A DNA stretch of 54,972 nt from Oligoflexia bacterium (GTDB taxonomy: Bacteria; Bdellovibrionota; UBA1018). How positions within the stretch are numbered: the stretch's first letter is position 1; every line of letters starts with the position of its first letter. The notes under the pieces were generated by a model, which was given only the letters and a program-made list of their open reading frames with translations, was not told the DNA's origin and did no database searches. The position numbers were made by a program, and so were the translations under genes. This document shows positions 17,993 through 25,603 of the stretch, piece after piece. Location: the NCBI GenBank assembly GCA_903895855.1, contig CAITVN010000184.1, positions 1 through 54,972 of the forward strand, written 5' to 3'.

Positions 17993-18942
17993 AGATTACT
18001 TGGTTTTTTTTAGGCGCACTTTTGAATGCGATCTGGGCGATGTCGTATCCACTTTCGAAGCAATTACTCAGTGAGCTCAGTGTGAGTGAGGTGACTGCTT
18101 GGCGACTTGTGCCCTCCGCGATTCTTTTGATGCTGACCCTAAAGAAGGCTCACTTATCGAAAAAAATTGAGTGGCTCGATTTGCTGGGCATTACTTCGAT
18201 GGGTCTTGTGGGCTGCTTGGCGGCGATGGGGCTGCAGTTTCTTGCGACTCAGCACACGCTTTCGTCAAATATTGCTCTTCTCGTCGCACTAGAGCCGCCC
18301 ATTGTGGCGGTGATGGCGGCACTCTTTGCGGGTGAGTCGATTACCTTACGGGTGATTCTGGGTATTATGGTAGCCATCAGCGGTGTTGCATTGGTGTCGG
18401 TTAATCTCGATCAAGTTGAACTCTTCAATAAAGAATATTTGTTGGGAAATTGCGTGATGCTGGCCGCTGATTTTTGTTACGCTTACTACACCCTTTCAGG
18501 AAAACTCTTGTCTAGGCGAGGTTGGGGCGCATCAGTCTTAACGAGTTTACCGATGGCAATTGCTGCCGTATTTTGGCTTATTGGGATGTCTCTATTTTCT
18601 GAACCCCATGTGGGTCGGCTTGGATTTTTTGGAATTCATGATCTCAAGACCTTCGGGCAGGTGTTTTGGATTTCTATCGTTGCGACGGCCGGAGGGTACT
18701 TTGCTTGGAATTTTCTGATCATTCGATTGAACGCGAGAACGCTCAGCTTGACCCTCTATTTGCAGCCGATTTTTGGTGGCATTTTTGCCAAATGGATTTT
18801 CAAAGAGAATCTTCCGGCTTTGTTTTGGCCAGGCTTATTTTTAGTCGTGTCTGGGGTTTGGCTATCAGAATATCCTAGTCGCAAAACTGAATTCCAAAAA
18901 GTGCAATTGCCGCCTGATGGGCCAGGGGAAAATGCAGGGTAA
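17989..18942 (+). CDS. EamA/DMT-family transporter
   Basis: 317 residues, about ten transmembrane segments in two EamA repeats (LGALLNAIWAMSYPLSK opening; second repeat from CVMLAADFCYAYYTLSGK). Its start overlaps the racemase stop by 4 bp, implying coupled translation and a related substrate. The last 68 bp overlap, in the opposite strand, the 3' end of the thioredoxin-like gene. It is not closely similar to the EamA protein at 4407. Confidence 0.87.
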   Translation: MKITWFFLGALLNAIWAMSYPLSKQLLSELSVSEVTAWRLVPSAILLMLTLKKAHLSKKIEWLDLLGITSMGLVGCLAAMGLQFLATQHTLSSNIALLVALEPPIVAVMAALFAGESITLRVILGIMVAISGVALVSVNLDQVELFNKEYLLGNCVMLAADFCYAYYTLSGKLLSRRGWGASVLTSLPMAIAAVFWLIGMSLFSEPHVGRLGFFGIHDLKTFGQVFWISIVATAGGYFAWNFLIIRLNARTLSLTLYLQPIFGGIFAKWIFKENLPALFWPGLFLVVSGVWLSEYPSRKTEFQKVQLPPDGPGENAG

Positions 18943-19960
18943 ACTCACGCATATTAATGGGAAGCTTAGTGAGTCCATAATAAAGTCTCGGAATTTTTAC
19001 CCGAACCATGGGGCCCCACTCGTCATCAACAAAAATTTCTTTGCTAAAAAACATGTCGTGAATGACGTTGCCTTTCAGTGAGATCGCGATTCGCGAAAAA
19101 TCTGCCCCGGGTGTAAGACTTCGGGCTAGAAATGAAAAGCTTGAGCCATAGCTGGTGAAGCGCAAACTGGCATTTGAGTCGGAGGTAAAAATGCACTCGT
19201 CGTTTTGGTGCCAGGCTCCAGTGAGCGCAAGGGCTCCGAGTTCGATCACAGATTCATTTTTTGCCGCGAAGGTTCCTGATGTGACCCGTTCTTTCAGGTG
19301 GCTGAACTTGCCACCGATAAAAATCGGCTTAACGTAATTGGGCTTATTCAGTCGGCCCATTTCGATATTGACCCAGTTGCTCGGTAAGGTCATTGGACGA
19401 TAAAACGGTTCTAAAGGTAGACCCGGATCGGCATGTCTGAGCTTTTTGTGAATCTCGGCTTCGATGGTGATAGGGGCATAAGGGCCCTCGAGAGCTGAAA
19501 CAATCTGGCCATTTTGAAAAAAGATGAATTTGGGTACTTCTTTGACGGCAAATAGTTCGGCGAGGCTGTTATCGTAGTCCATGGTGACAAAACCGCTGAT
19601 TCCTACCTGCTTGACGTATTTTTCAACAATGGCACGCTCTTTCGCAAAGCCATAAGATGCGGCGAGTATCGATAGAAACTGAACTTGTAGTCCTTGAAAA
19701 CGCCGATAAAATTCAGCGACATAATTGACCGTCACTTCACCTGAATAATTGGTCGGATCAAAGTAACTCACCAGCCAATATTTCTTTTGGAAGCGCTCTG
19801 AAAGCGGAAAAAGTGAAACACCTTGCGGTGTTGTTACGGTCGCAAAGAGCGGATCACAACCAAACCAATACTGAGCTAAGTCTTCTTTGGCCTGCGCGAT
19901 CGCTTCGTCTTTCGTTAATTCTTTATTCTTCTTTCTAATCGGAGGAGGTGCAATGGCCAT
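18875..19960 (-). CDS. Thioredoxin-fold protein without CXXC, DipZ-like C-terminal domain
   Basis: 361 residues, no signal peptide. Residues about 55-170 have the strand/helix order of a thioredoxin-like domain: KKYWLVSYFDPTN strand, FVTMDYDNSLAELF, then a cis-proline-like EVPKFIFFQNGQIV. There is no CXXC, so ordinary redox activity is unlikely. The C-terminal half (FIGGKFSHL..., ALTGAWHQNDE..., strand-rich end) resembles the carbohydrate-binding-like tail of DipZ/TlpA-type proteins. It follows the DHA2 exporter with a 1-bp overlap (TAATG type), so the two form an operon. Family assignment is moderate; function unknown. Confidence 0.6.
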   Translation of the reverse strand: MAIAPPPIRKKNKELTKDEAIAQAKEDLAQYWFGCDPLFATVTTPQGVSLFPLSERFQKKYWLVSYFDPTNYSGEVTVNYVAEFYRRFQGLQVQFLSILAASYGFAKERAIVEKYVKQVGISGFVTMDYDNSLAELFAVKEVPKFIFFQNGQIVSALEGPYAPITIEAEIHKKLRHADPGLPLEPFYRPMTLPSNWVNIEMGRLNKPNYVKPIFIGGKFSHLKERVTSGTFAAKNESVIELGALALTGAWHQNDECIFTSDSNASLRFTSYGSSFSFLARSLTPGADFSRIAISLKGNVIHDMFFSKEIFVDDEWGPMVRVKIPRLYYGLTKLPINMREFTLHFPLAHQAAIALFGIQFCD

Positions 19961-21360
19961 TAGTCTTTCACCTCTAACACGGGGTGCGATCCTCTACTGA
20001 GTGACGCAAAGATTGCGGCAACCGAAAGAGTTCCAGCTACTGCAAAAACGAAATGAAGCGCTTTGATGAAATCGGCAGATTGGTGATATTTCCAGTGTAG
20101 CAGGGCAGTAGATAGCCCGGTGCCGATGGCTAGACCTAGGTTTCGGATGGTCGCCAGTAAGGCCGAGGCCACCCCCAGTTTTTCAATCGGAACGGCACTC
20201 ATGATGGAATTGTTGTTGGGAGATTGGAACAACCCAGTTGAAATTCCAGCGCAACAGAGGGCGAAAATGATCAAGACTGGCGAAGTGTTTGCTGTTAGCC
20301 CGGAGCCAAATAGTCCAGCGAAAGAAAAAAGAACTAGGGTAACCAATCCTGCCCCGATTGAACTGATGCCGCGGGTACCGAATCGGTCAGAAAATCGACC
20401 AGAAAACGGTGCGACCACAAAGACTGATAGCGGAATCGCGCTCATGTAAAGACCGGTATTGTCGGGCGGTAGGCGCAAAATTTCTTCGAGAAAAAAAGGC
20501 ATCAATACTGCCAACGAAGAAAATGCGAGAAAACTGAGAAAACTCGCCAAATTTCCGGCCGCAAAGGCTCGAATTCTTAATAGTGAGACGTCAAGTACCG
20601 GCGCCATGGCCCTCTTTTCTACGTAAAAGAAAAGAGACCCAAGAATAACAGAACAGAGGGTAATCAATTCCCGAAAGTAGGGTCTTGACTGAAATCCTTT
20701 TTCAGTTTCAAAACGAGGTGAGTCGGCTATCCAGATGATCGTGCTGATAAAGAGCATTTGAAGTAGGCTACCTAACCAATCAAAAGTGGGTCGAATTGCC
20801 GGAGGTGCCTGCGTCACGATAAATCGATAAGCGAGAAGCATACCGATAAAACCCAAGGGTATGTTGATCCAAAAGATTGAGGTCCAACCAACGTGGGTGA
20901 TGAGTAAGCCGCCTAAGGTTGGTCCAGTGATCAGGCCAAGGCTCACGACCATTCCTAAAACACCGAGTGCCTTGCCTCGTTCGCCTCTTTGAAAGGTGGC
21001 GGTGATCACGGCCGGGCCATTGGCCATGAGCATGGCCGCGCCTACGCCTTGAACGGCTCGTGAAAAAAGCAAGGTATTGAACGTTGATGAAAGTGCGCAA
21101 AGGCCACTTCCGATTGAGAAGATGAGGTATCCGGTGCAGTAGATTCGCCGTCGACCGAAGAGGTCAGAAAGTCTGCCAAATGGCAAAACCAGGCAGGTAA
21201 TCAAGAAAAGGTAAACGACAACAACCCATTTGACCTCAACCAAGGTGACCGAGAAAATCTTCGTAAACGTAGGAAGCGCTATGTTAACGATACTAGAGTC
21301 TAGAGTCGCCATGTATGTTCCACAGGCAACTGATAAAAGAACCCACCATTTTGAGGACAT
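19960..21360 (-). CDS. DHA2-family (EmrB/QacA-type) MFS drug exporter
   Basis: 466 residues with about 14 hydrophobic segments. MFS motif A is present as GRLSDLFGRRRIY, the DHA2 opening is MATLDSSIVNIALPTF, and motif C appears as LGLITGPTLGGLL. Such proteins pump drugs or other hydrophobic compounds using the proton gradient. It is transcribed with the thioredoxin-like gene downstream (1-bp overlap) and diverges from the transketolase genes across about 40 bp. Confidence 0.92.
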   Translation of the reverse strand: MSSKWWVLLSVACGTYMATLDSSIVNIALPTFTKIFSVTLVEVKWVVVVYLFLITCLVLPFGRLSDLFGRRRIYCTGYLIFSIGSGLCALSSTFNTLLFSRAVQGVGAAMLMANGPAVITATFQRGERGKALGVLGMVVSLGLITGPTLGGLLITHVGWTSIFWINIPLGFIGMLLAYRFIVTQAPPAIRPTFDWLGSLLQMLFISTIIWIADSPRFETEKGFQSRPYFRELITLCSVILGSLFFYVEKRAMAPVLDVSLLRIRAFAAGNLASFLSFLAFSSLAVLMPFFLEEILRLPPDNTGLYMSAIPLSVFVVAPFSGRFSDRFGTRGISSIGAGLVTLVLFSFAGLFGSGLTANTSPVLIIFALCCAGISTGLFQSPNNNSIMSAVPIEKLGVASALLATIRNLGLAIGTGLSTALLHWKYHQSADFIKALHFVFAVAGTLSVAAIFASLSRGSHPVLEVKD

Positions 21361-21400
21361 CTCGTTTTATTTTACCGGGTTTGAATGCTAAGGTCCAGAT

Positions 21401-22246
21401 ATGCAAACACCAAAATCGCAAAATGAGTTAAAGCAGATCGCTAAAGACGTCAGAGTTTCAATCATAGAGATGCTTTGTGAGGCAAAATCGGGGCATCCTG
21501 GGGGTAGTCTTTCGTGTGTCGAATTATTGACGGCCCTTTGGTTCAGCGAAATGAAAGGGGTGAGTGATGCTCCAAATTATGATGACAATCGAGACCGTTT
21601 CGTCATGTCTAAAGGGCATGGAGTACCGACTCTTTACGCGATTTTAGCGAAAAAAGGGTTCATTGAAACTGCAGAGTTAATGACCTTGCGCAAACTCGAT
21701 TCTCGGTTACAGGGACACCCCGATCGCAATCGACTACCGATCGTTGAGGCCTCAACGGGTTCACTGGGGCAGGGCCTTTCGGTTGCACAAGGCCTCGCGC
21801 TCGGATTTAAGCTCGATAAGAAATCTCACCGAGTTTTTTGTTTGATGGGTGACGGTGAAATGCAAGAAGGCCAAATTTGGGAAGCCGCCATGTCGGCCCC
21901 AAAGTTCAAGCTCAACAATTTAGTCGCTATTCTCGATCAAAATGGCGGCCAGATTGATGGTCCGGTAGCAGAAGTGATGCCGATTGAGCCAGTCGTCGAT
22001 AAATGGCGCGCCTTTGGTTGGCATGTGATCGATATTGATGGTCACGACATGGCAGCCGTTGTTGGAGCACTTCATGAGGCCAAGAACCTGCAGTCAAACG
22101 GCTTAGATAAGCCCGTTTTCATTCGCGCTAGAACCGTGAAGGGCAAGGGTGTTAGTTTTATGGAAAACAAGATCGAATGGCATGGCGTAGTGCCTAAGCC
22201 TGAAGAAGCAGCAAAAGCGATTTTAGAAATCAAAGGGAGTCACTAA
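21401..22246 (+). CDS. Transketolase, N-terminal (TPP-binding) subunit
   Basis: 281 residues, the usual size of a split transketolase N half. It carries the substrate/TPP motifs SKGHGVPTLYA, STGSLGQGLSVAQG and the diphosphate-binding GDGEMQEGQIWEA ... DQNGGQIDG. With the next gene (3-bp gap) it makes a two-subunit transketolase of the non-oxidative pentose phosphate pathway, or a 1-deoxy-xylulose synthase-like variant. The two-gene split is common in archaea and some bacteria. Confidence 0.93.
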   Translation: MQTPKSQNELKQIAKDVRVSIIEMLCEAKSGHPGGSLSCVELLTALWFSEMKGVSDAPNYDDNRDRFVMSKGHGVPTLYAILAKKGFIETAELMTLRKLDSRLQGHPDRNRLPIVEASTGSLGQGLSVAQGLALGFKLDKKSHRVFCLMGDGEMQEGQIWEAAMSAPKFKLNNLVAILDQNGGQIDGPVAEVMPIEPVVDKWRAFGWHVIDIDGHDMAAVVGALHEAKNLQSNGLDKPVFIRARTVKGKGVSFMENKIEWHGVVPKPEEAAKAILEIKGSH

Positions 22247-22249
22247 GTC

Positions 22250-23188
22250 ATGGCAAAAGCAACAAGACAAGCATTTGGAGAGGCTTTGGCAAAGCTTGGC
22301 GAAACACACTCAGAGATCGTGGTGCTCGATGCCGATTTGAGTAAATCTACCAAGTCAGAATTATTCGCAAAAAAATTCAAAGATCGTTTCTTTGAAATGG
22401 GAATCGCAGAGGCCAACATGATTGGCACCGCAGCCGGTTTGGCATTTTCTGGAAAAATACCTTTTTTATGTAGTTTTGGGGCTTTTTTGACGGGTCGATA
22501 CGACACGATTCGGTTGAGCGTGTCTTATGCTGGCGCGAATGTGCGCTTGGTGGGTACTCATGCTGGAGTCGGTATCGGCGATGACGGCCACTCGCAAATG
22601 GGGCTAGAAGACATCGCGCTCATGCGGGCTTTGCCGCAAATGGGTGTTTTTCAGCCAATGGACGCGCGAGAAACCGAACTGGTGGTTGAGTACTTGGTGA
22701 AAGAATGGAAAGGGCCGGCGTATCTGCGATTAACCCGCCAAAACCTACCTGACTTGTATCCGGCTGGGGTGAAGTTTGATCCGCTTAAATTACTACAATT
22801 GAAAAAATCTTCGGTGTCTAGTGGGGCAGTTTCGTTGATTGCCAGTGGTGGTACTGTGGGTGAAGCCATGAAGGCCGCCGAGATGCTTGAGTCGACAGGA
22901 GTTTCGGTCAACGTTTGGAATGCGCTCACCTTGAAGCCGTTTGACTGCAAAACGACAGCGGCCATTGCGGGGCAGAGTAAATTCATTCTGACGATTGAAG
23001 ACCATTCGGTGATTGGGGGGCTGGGTTCGGCCGTTGCTGAAGTCATGGCTGAGCAAGGGTCTCATTGTCGACTGATTCGCCTAGGGGTTCAAGACACCTT
23101 CGGAGAAAGCGCTGAAGGCTTTGAACTTTACGATAAGCACGGAATTTCTGCTTCAAAAATTGCAGAAACCATCAAACGATTAGGCTGA
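22250..23188 (+). CDS. Transketolase, C-terminal subunit
   Basis: 312 residues containing the pyrimidine-binding and C-terminal transketolase domains: VVLDADLSKSTKSELF, the FFEMGIAEANMIGTAAG segment (catalytic Glu for TPP activation), GTHAGVGIGDDGHSQMG, and a C-terminal LTIEDHSVIGGLGSAVAE. It pairs with the N-terminal subunit immediately upstream. The stop codon is 15 bp before the dehydrogenase ATG, so three metabolic genes are probably cotranscribed. Confidence 0.93.
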   Translation: MAKATRQAFGEALAKLGETHSEIVVLDADLSKSTKSELFAKKFKDRFFEMGIAEANMIGTAAGLAFSGKIPFLCSFGAFLTGRYDTIRLSVSYAGANVRLVGTHAGVGIGDDGHSQMGLEDIALMRALPQMGVFQPMDARETELVVEYLVKEWKGPAYLRLTRQNLPDLYPAGVKFDPLKLLQLKKSSVSSGAVSLIASGGTVGEAMKAAEMLESTGVSVNVWNALTLKPFDCKTTAAIAGQSKFILTIEDHSVIGGLGSAVAEVMAEQGSHCRLIRLGVQDTFGESAEGFELYDKHGISASKIAETIKRLG

Positions 23189-23203
23189 TGAGGATTGAGA
23201 TTC

Positions 23204-24298
23204 ATGCGTGCATGGCGAATTGAAGCTCATGGTGGCCCTGAAAGTGTGAAGTGTTTAGAGTTGCCAACCCCTGAACCGGGCCCGCAAGAAGTTCGGGTGC
23301 GTGTTCGAGCGTTTGGACTCAATCACATGGATCTCTGGGTGCGAAAAGGGGTTCCAGGTCACACGTTTCCGCTACCGCTCATTCCGGGGTGTGACATTGC
23401 CGGAGAAGTCGATTCATTGGGCCCTGATTCAGAGAAACTTTTCAAGTCAGCGGGCTTTATGGGGCTGAAAATAGGTTCTCGAGTGATCGTGAATCCCACC
23501 TTGAGTTGCGGCGTTTGCGAATCGTGTTTGCGCGGTTTACAGCCAATTTGCAGAAGTTTTGGTATGTTAGGCGAGCACCGTGACGGGGGGGCCGCTGATT
23601 TTGTGGTGGTACCTGCGTCGAATATCATTCCGCTACCTGACGCGATTTCATTTGAAGCAGCCGCGGCGCTGGCTGTGCCCTTTGTCACGGCTTGGACGAT
23701 GCTGGTAGAAAAGGCCAAGGTAAGAGCAGGCGAGACCGTTCTGATTCAAGCAGGTGGTAGTGGGGTTTCGGTAGCAGCCATTCAAATTGCCAAACTTTTG
23801 GGTGCAGTTGTGGTAACGACCGTGGGCAGTGAGAGTAAAATTGAGGGTGCAAAAAAACTCGGCGCCGATTTTGTGATCAATTACAAGGTTGGCCCGTTTC
23901 GCGAGCAACTCAAAGCCTGGTTAAAGGCTCGCAGCGTAGCGGGAGTTGGTGATGCCGGTGTTGATGTCGTGATTGAACACGTGGGTGGAGTGACCTTTGA
24001 AGAAAGTCTCAAAGTACTGAATTGGGGGGGGCGATTAGTGCTCTGTGGGGCAACTTCGGGCGCCGACGTTAAGGTTAATTTGAAACCCCTATTTTTTAAG
24101 AATATTTCTATTCTGGGTTCGACCATGGGGTCGAAGGCCGATTTGTTTCGAATCGTGAAATTAGTCGAGCAAAAGAAGCTTATTCCCGTCATTGACTCAG
24201 TTTATGAGTTTTCTGATTATTTGAAGGCGACTGAGCGACTAGAAAGTCGCGAAGCCTTCGGAAAAGTCATCGTCAAAAAAGGCACGGTTGTAATCTAG
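23204..24298 (+). CDS. Zinc-containing alcohol dehydrogenase / quinone oxidoreductase (MDR)
   Basis: 364 residues from ATG 23204; a TTG 9 bp upstream (23195) is possible, but AGGATTGAG makes the ATG better. A GroES-like N-terminal domain carries GCDIAGEV and a structural-zinc-type cysteine cluster (CGVCESCLRGLQPIC). A Rossmann domain has the nucleotide loop IQAGGSGVSVAAIQIAK. The C-terminal end has YEFSDYLKATERLESREAFGKVIV, typical of MDR enzymes. It oxidises or reduces an alcohol, aldehyde or quinone with NAD(P)H; substrate unknown. It lies just after the transketolase pair. Confidence 0.92.
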   Translation: MRAWRIEAHGGPESVKCLELPTPEPGPQEVRVRVRAFGLNHMDLWVRKGVPGHTFPLPLIPGCDIAGEVDSLGPDSEKLFKSAGFMGLKIGSRVIVNPTLSCGVCESCLRGLQPICRSFGMLGEHRDGGAADFVVVPASNIIPLPDAISFEAAAALAVPFVTAWTMLVEKAKVRAGETVLIQAGGSGVSVAAIQIAKLLGAVVVTTVGSESKIEGAKKLGADFVINYKVGPFREQLKAWLKARSVAGVGDAGVDVVIEHVGGVTFEESLKVLNWGGRLVLCGATSGADVKVNLKPLFFKNISILGSTMGSKADLFRIVKLVEQKKLIPVIDSVYEFSDYLKATERLESREAFGKVIVKKGTVVI

Positions 24299-24356
24299 AT
24301 TTGTTCTTGTAAACTGGTTCGACCAGGTAATTATTAACATTTTAAGGGAGTTCTTC

Positions 24357-24908
24357 ATGAAAAAAGTGAGTGCCTTTGTTTCTTTATTCTTCGTTCTTTC
24401 AAGCTTTATCATTCAATTTGCTTTCGCCGCTGATCCGCCTAAAAAGCTAGAAAACCCGCCAGGTGAGATGACCAATTACTACTGCACCCCGAATGATGCC
24501 TTTCTTGATCCGATTACCGGTTGGAAGCCCACTTCGAAGAGTCTTCAGGTGTTTGCCAAGGTTTCACTGATTCAAGATGGCCCGAAACTCTTTGTTGTTG
24601 ATAATAGCGGAAACTTCATCTTGCAGGTCGATAATGCTCAGACTGGCATGAAGGCGATTAGCATGTTTCCGAAGACTATTTACGATAAGAGCTTTCCGAA
24701 TATCAGTCGTGCCAATAAAGATCATCCGTATGTCTTGTCAAATAGCCTGAATTCGAAAAATACGACCTTTCAGTACGAGATCAAGATCATCGCAAACGGT
24801 ACTGCCGCGCCGACGCTCACGGTCTCATACATTTCAGTCGATTACATGAACAAGCCAGTGTTCAACGCTGTGGCAAAAGATGTGACTTGTACGGCTAAAA
24901 AGATTTAG
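24357..24908 (+). CDS. Secreted hypothetical protein
   Basis: 183 residues with a Sec signal peptide (hydrophobic FVSLFFVLSSFIIQF, probable cleavage after FAFA near residue 24). The mature domain is soluble, with two cysteines (YYCTP near the start, VTCTA at the end) that could form a disulfide joining the two ends. The ribosome site is AAGGGAG. The family is not recognised. Its terminator lies in the tail of the convergent gene. Confidence 0.8.
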   Translation: MKKVSAFVSLFFVLSSFIIQFAFAADPPKKLENPPGEMTNYYCTPNDAFLDPITGWKPTSKSLQVFAKVSLIQDGPKLFVVDNSGNFILQVDNAQTGMKAISMFPKTIYDKSFPNISRANKDHPYVLSNSLNSKNTTFQYEIKIIANGTAAPTLTVSYISVDYMNKPVFNAVAKDVTCTAKKI

Positions 24909-25603
24909 TCAACTCTGAGTTTAATGATTCCGAGTTCAGCCGACCGGCAACTAAGCGGTCGGCTGTTTTTTTTGCACTCGAGTGCTGAGTGCTTCGGTCC
25001 GGCTAGTTCTTTCATCACGGGTTGGGTTTGATTTTTTTCTACTTTCACTTCGATCGCATCAACGGGTTTCAATTCTGGCGCGTTTTCTAGAGTTTCGAGC
25101 CATTTGATCAACTGACTTGCCAATTGCTTGCCACGCTTTTCTTTTTGCTCAATCGAGATGCCATCGAGTAGCCACCTTAAACCGTGAGGGGTCAGCGATT
25201 TTACCTGCTGCTGCTTGAGTCTGGCTTTAGAGGCACTGCCGTACACTTTTGCGAGTAGTTCGTTTTGGGTTTTGAAAAAGAAATGGTACTGGGCACTTTG
25301 ATCAAAAACGTCATTTACTAGGCTATCGAGAGTTGGGGCGCTACCGGGGGCCCATCTAATTTTGAAGAGCCCAATTTTCGCGTCAGTTTTAGGGCTTCCA
25401 AAACCGCTCGTATTTTTGGTGAGTTCGATCGCACCCGGTGAGATCGTGGCTGAAATGGCTTCAAGTCCATCAGGTGGGGGTGATGACCTTTGAATTGAAA
25501 TCAGTACTGATTTTGCTTTTGTTGGGGGGGCAGTATTGGCTTCACTTTTCTGTGAGGTCAGAGCGAGTAAGCAAAGACTGATGACCACAGCTTTTCTGCT
25601 CAT
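24905..25603 (-). CDS. Secreted hypothetical protein
   Basis: 232 residues from ATG 25603, whose ATGA overlaps the stop of the zincin gene; an upstream frame start (25633) would spoil the signal peptide. The N-terminus is a signal peptide (VVISLCLLALTSQ, cleavage near SEA). The mature protein is basic and Gln/Lys-rich, with a helix-rich middle and a Cys pair near the C-terminus (LECKKNSRPLSCRS). The last codons contain the terminator of the opposite gene. The family is not recognised. It is translationally coupled to the secreted metallopeptidase and might be its partner. Confidence 0.72.
   Translation of the reverse strand: MSRKAVVISLCLLALTSQKSEANTAPPTKAKSVLISIQRSSPPPDGLEAISATISPGAIELTKNTSGFGSPKTDAKIGLFKIRWAPGSAPTLDSLVNDVFDQSAQYHFFFKTQNELLAKVYGSASKARLKQQQVKSLTPHGLRWLLDGISIEQKEKRGKQLASQLIKWLETLENAPELKPVDAIEVKVEKNQTQPVMKELAGPKHSALECKKNSRPLSCRSAELGIIKLRVD
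24938..24973 (+). terminator. Rho-independent terminator inside the convergent gene
   Basis: AGCCGACCG (24938-24946) pairs with CGGTCGGCT (24956-24964), 9 bp perfect, followed by a T run to 24973. It serves the plus-strand 183-residue gene and sits within the last codons of the minus-strand gene at 24905, where it has no T run. Confidence 0.85.
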
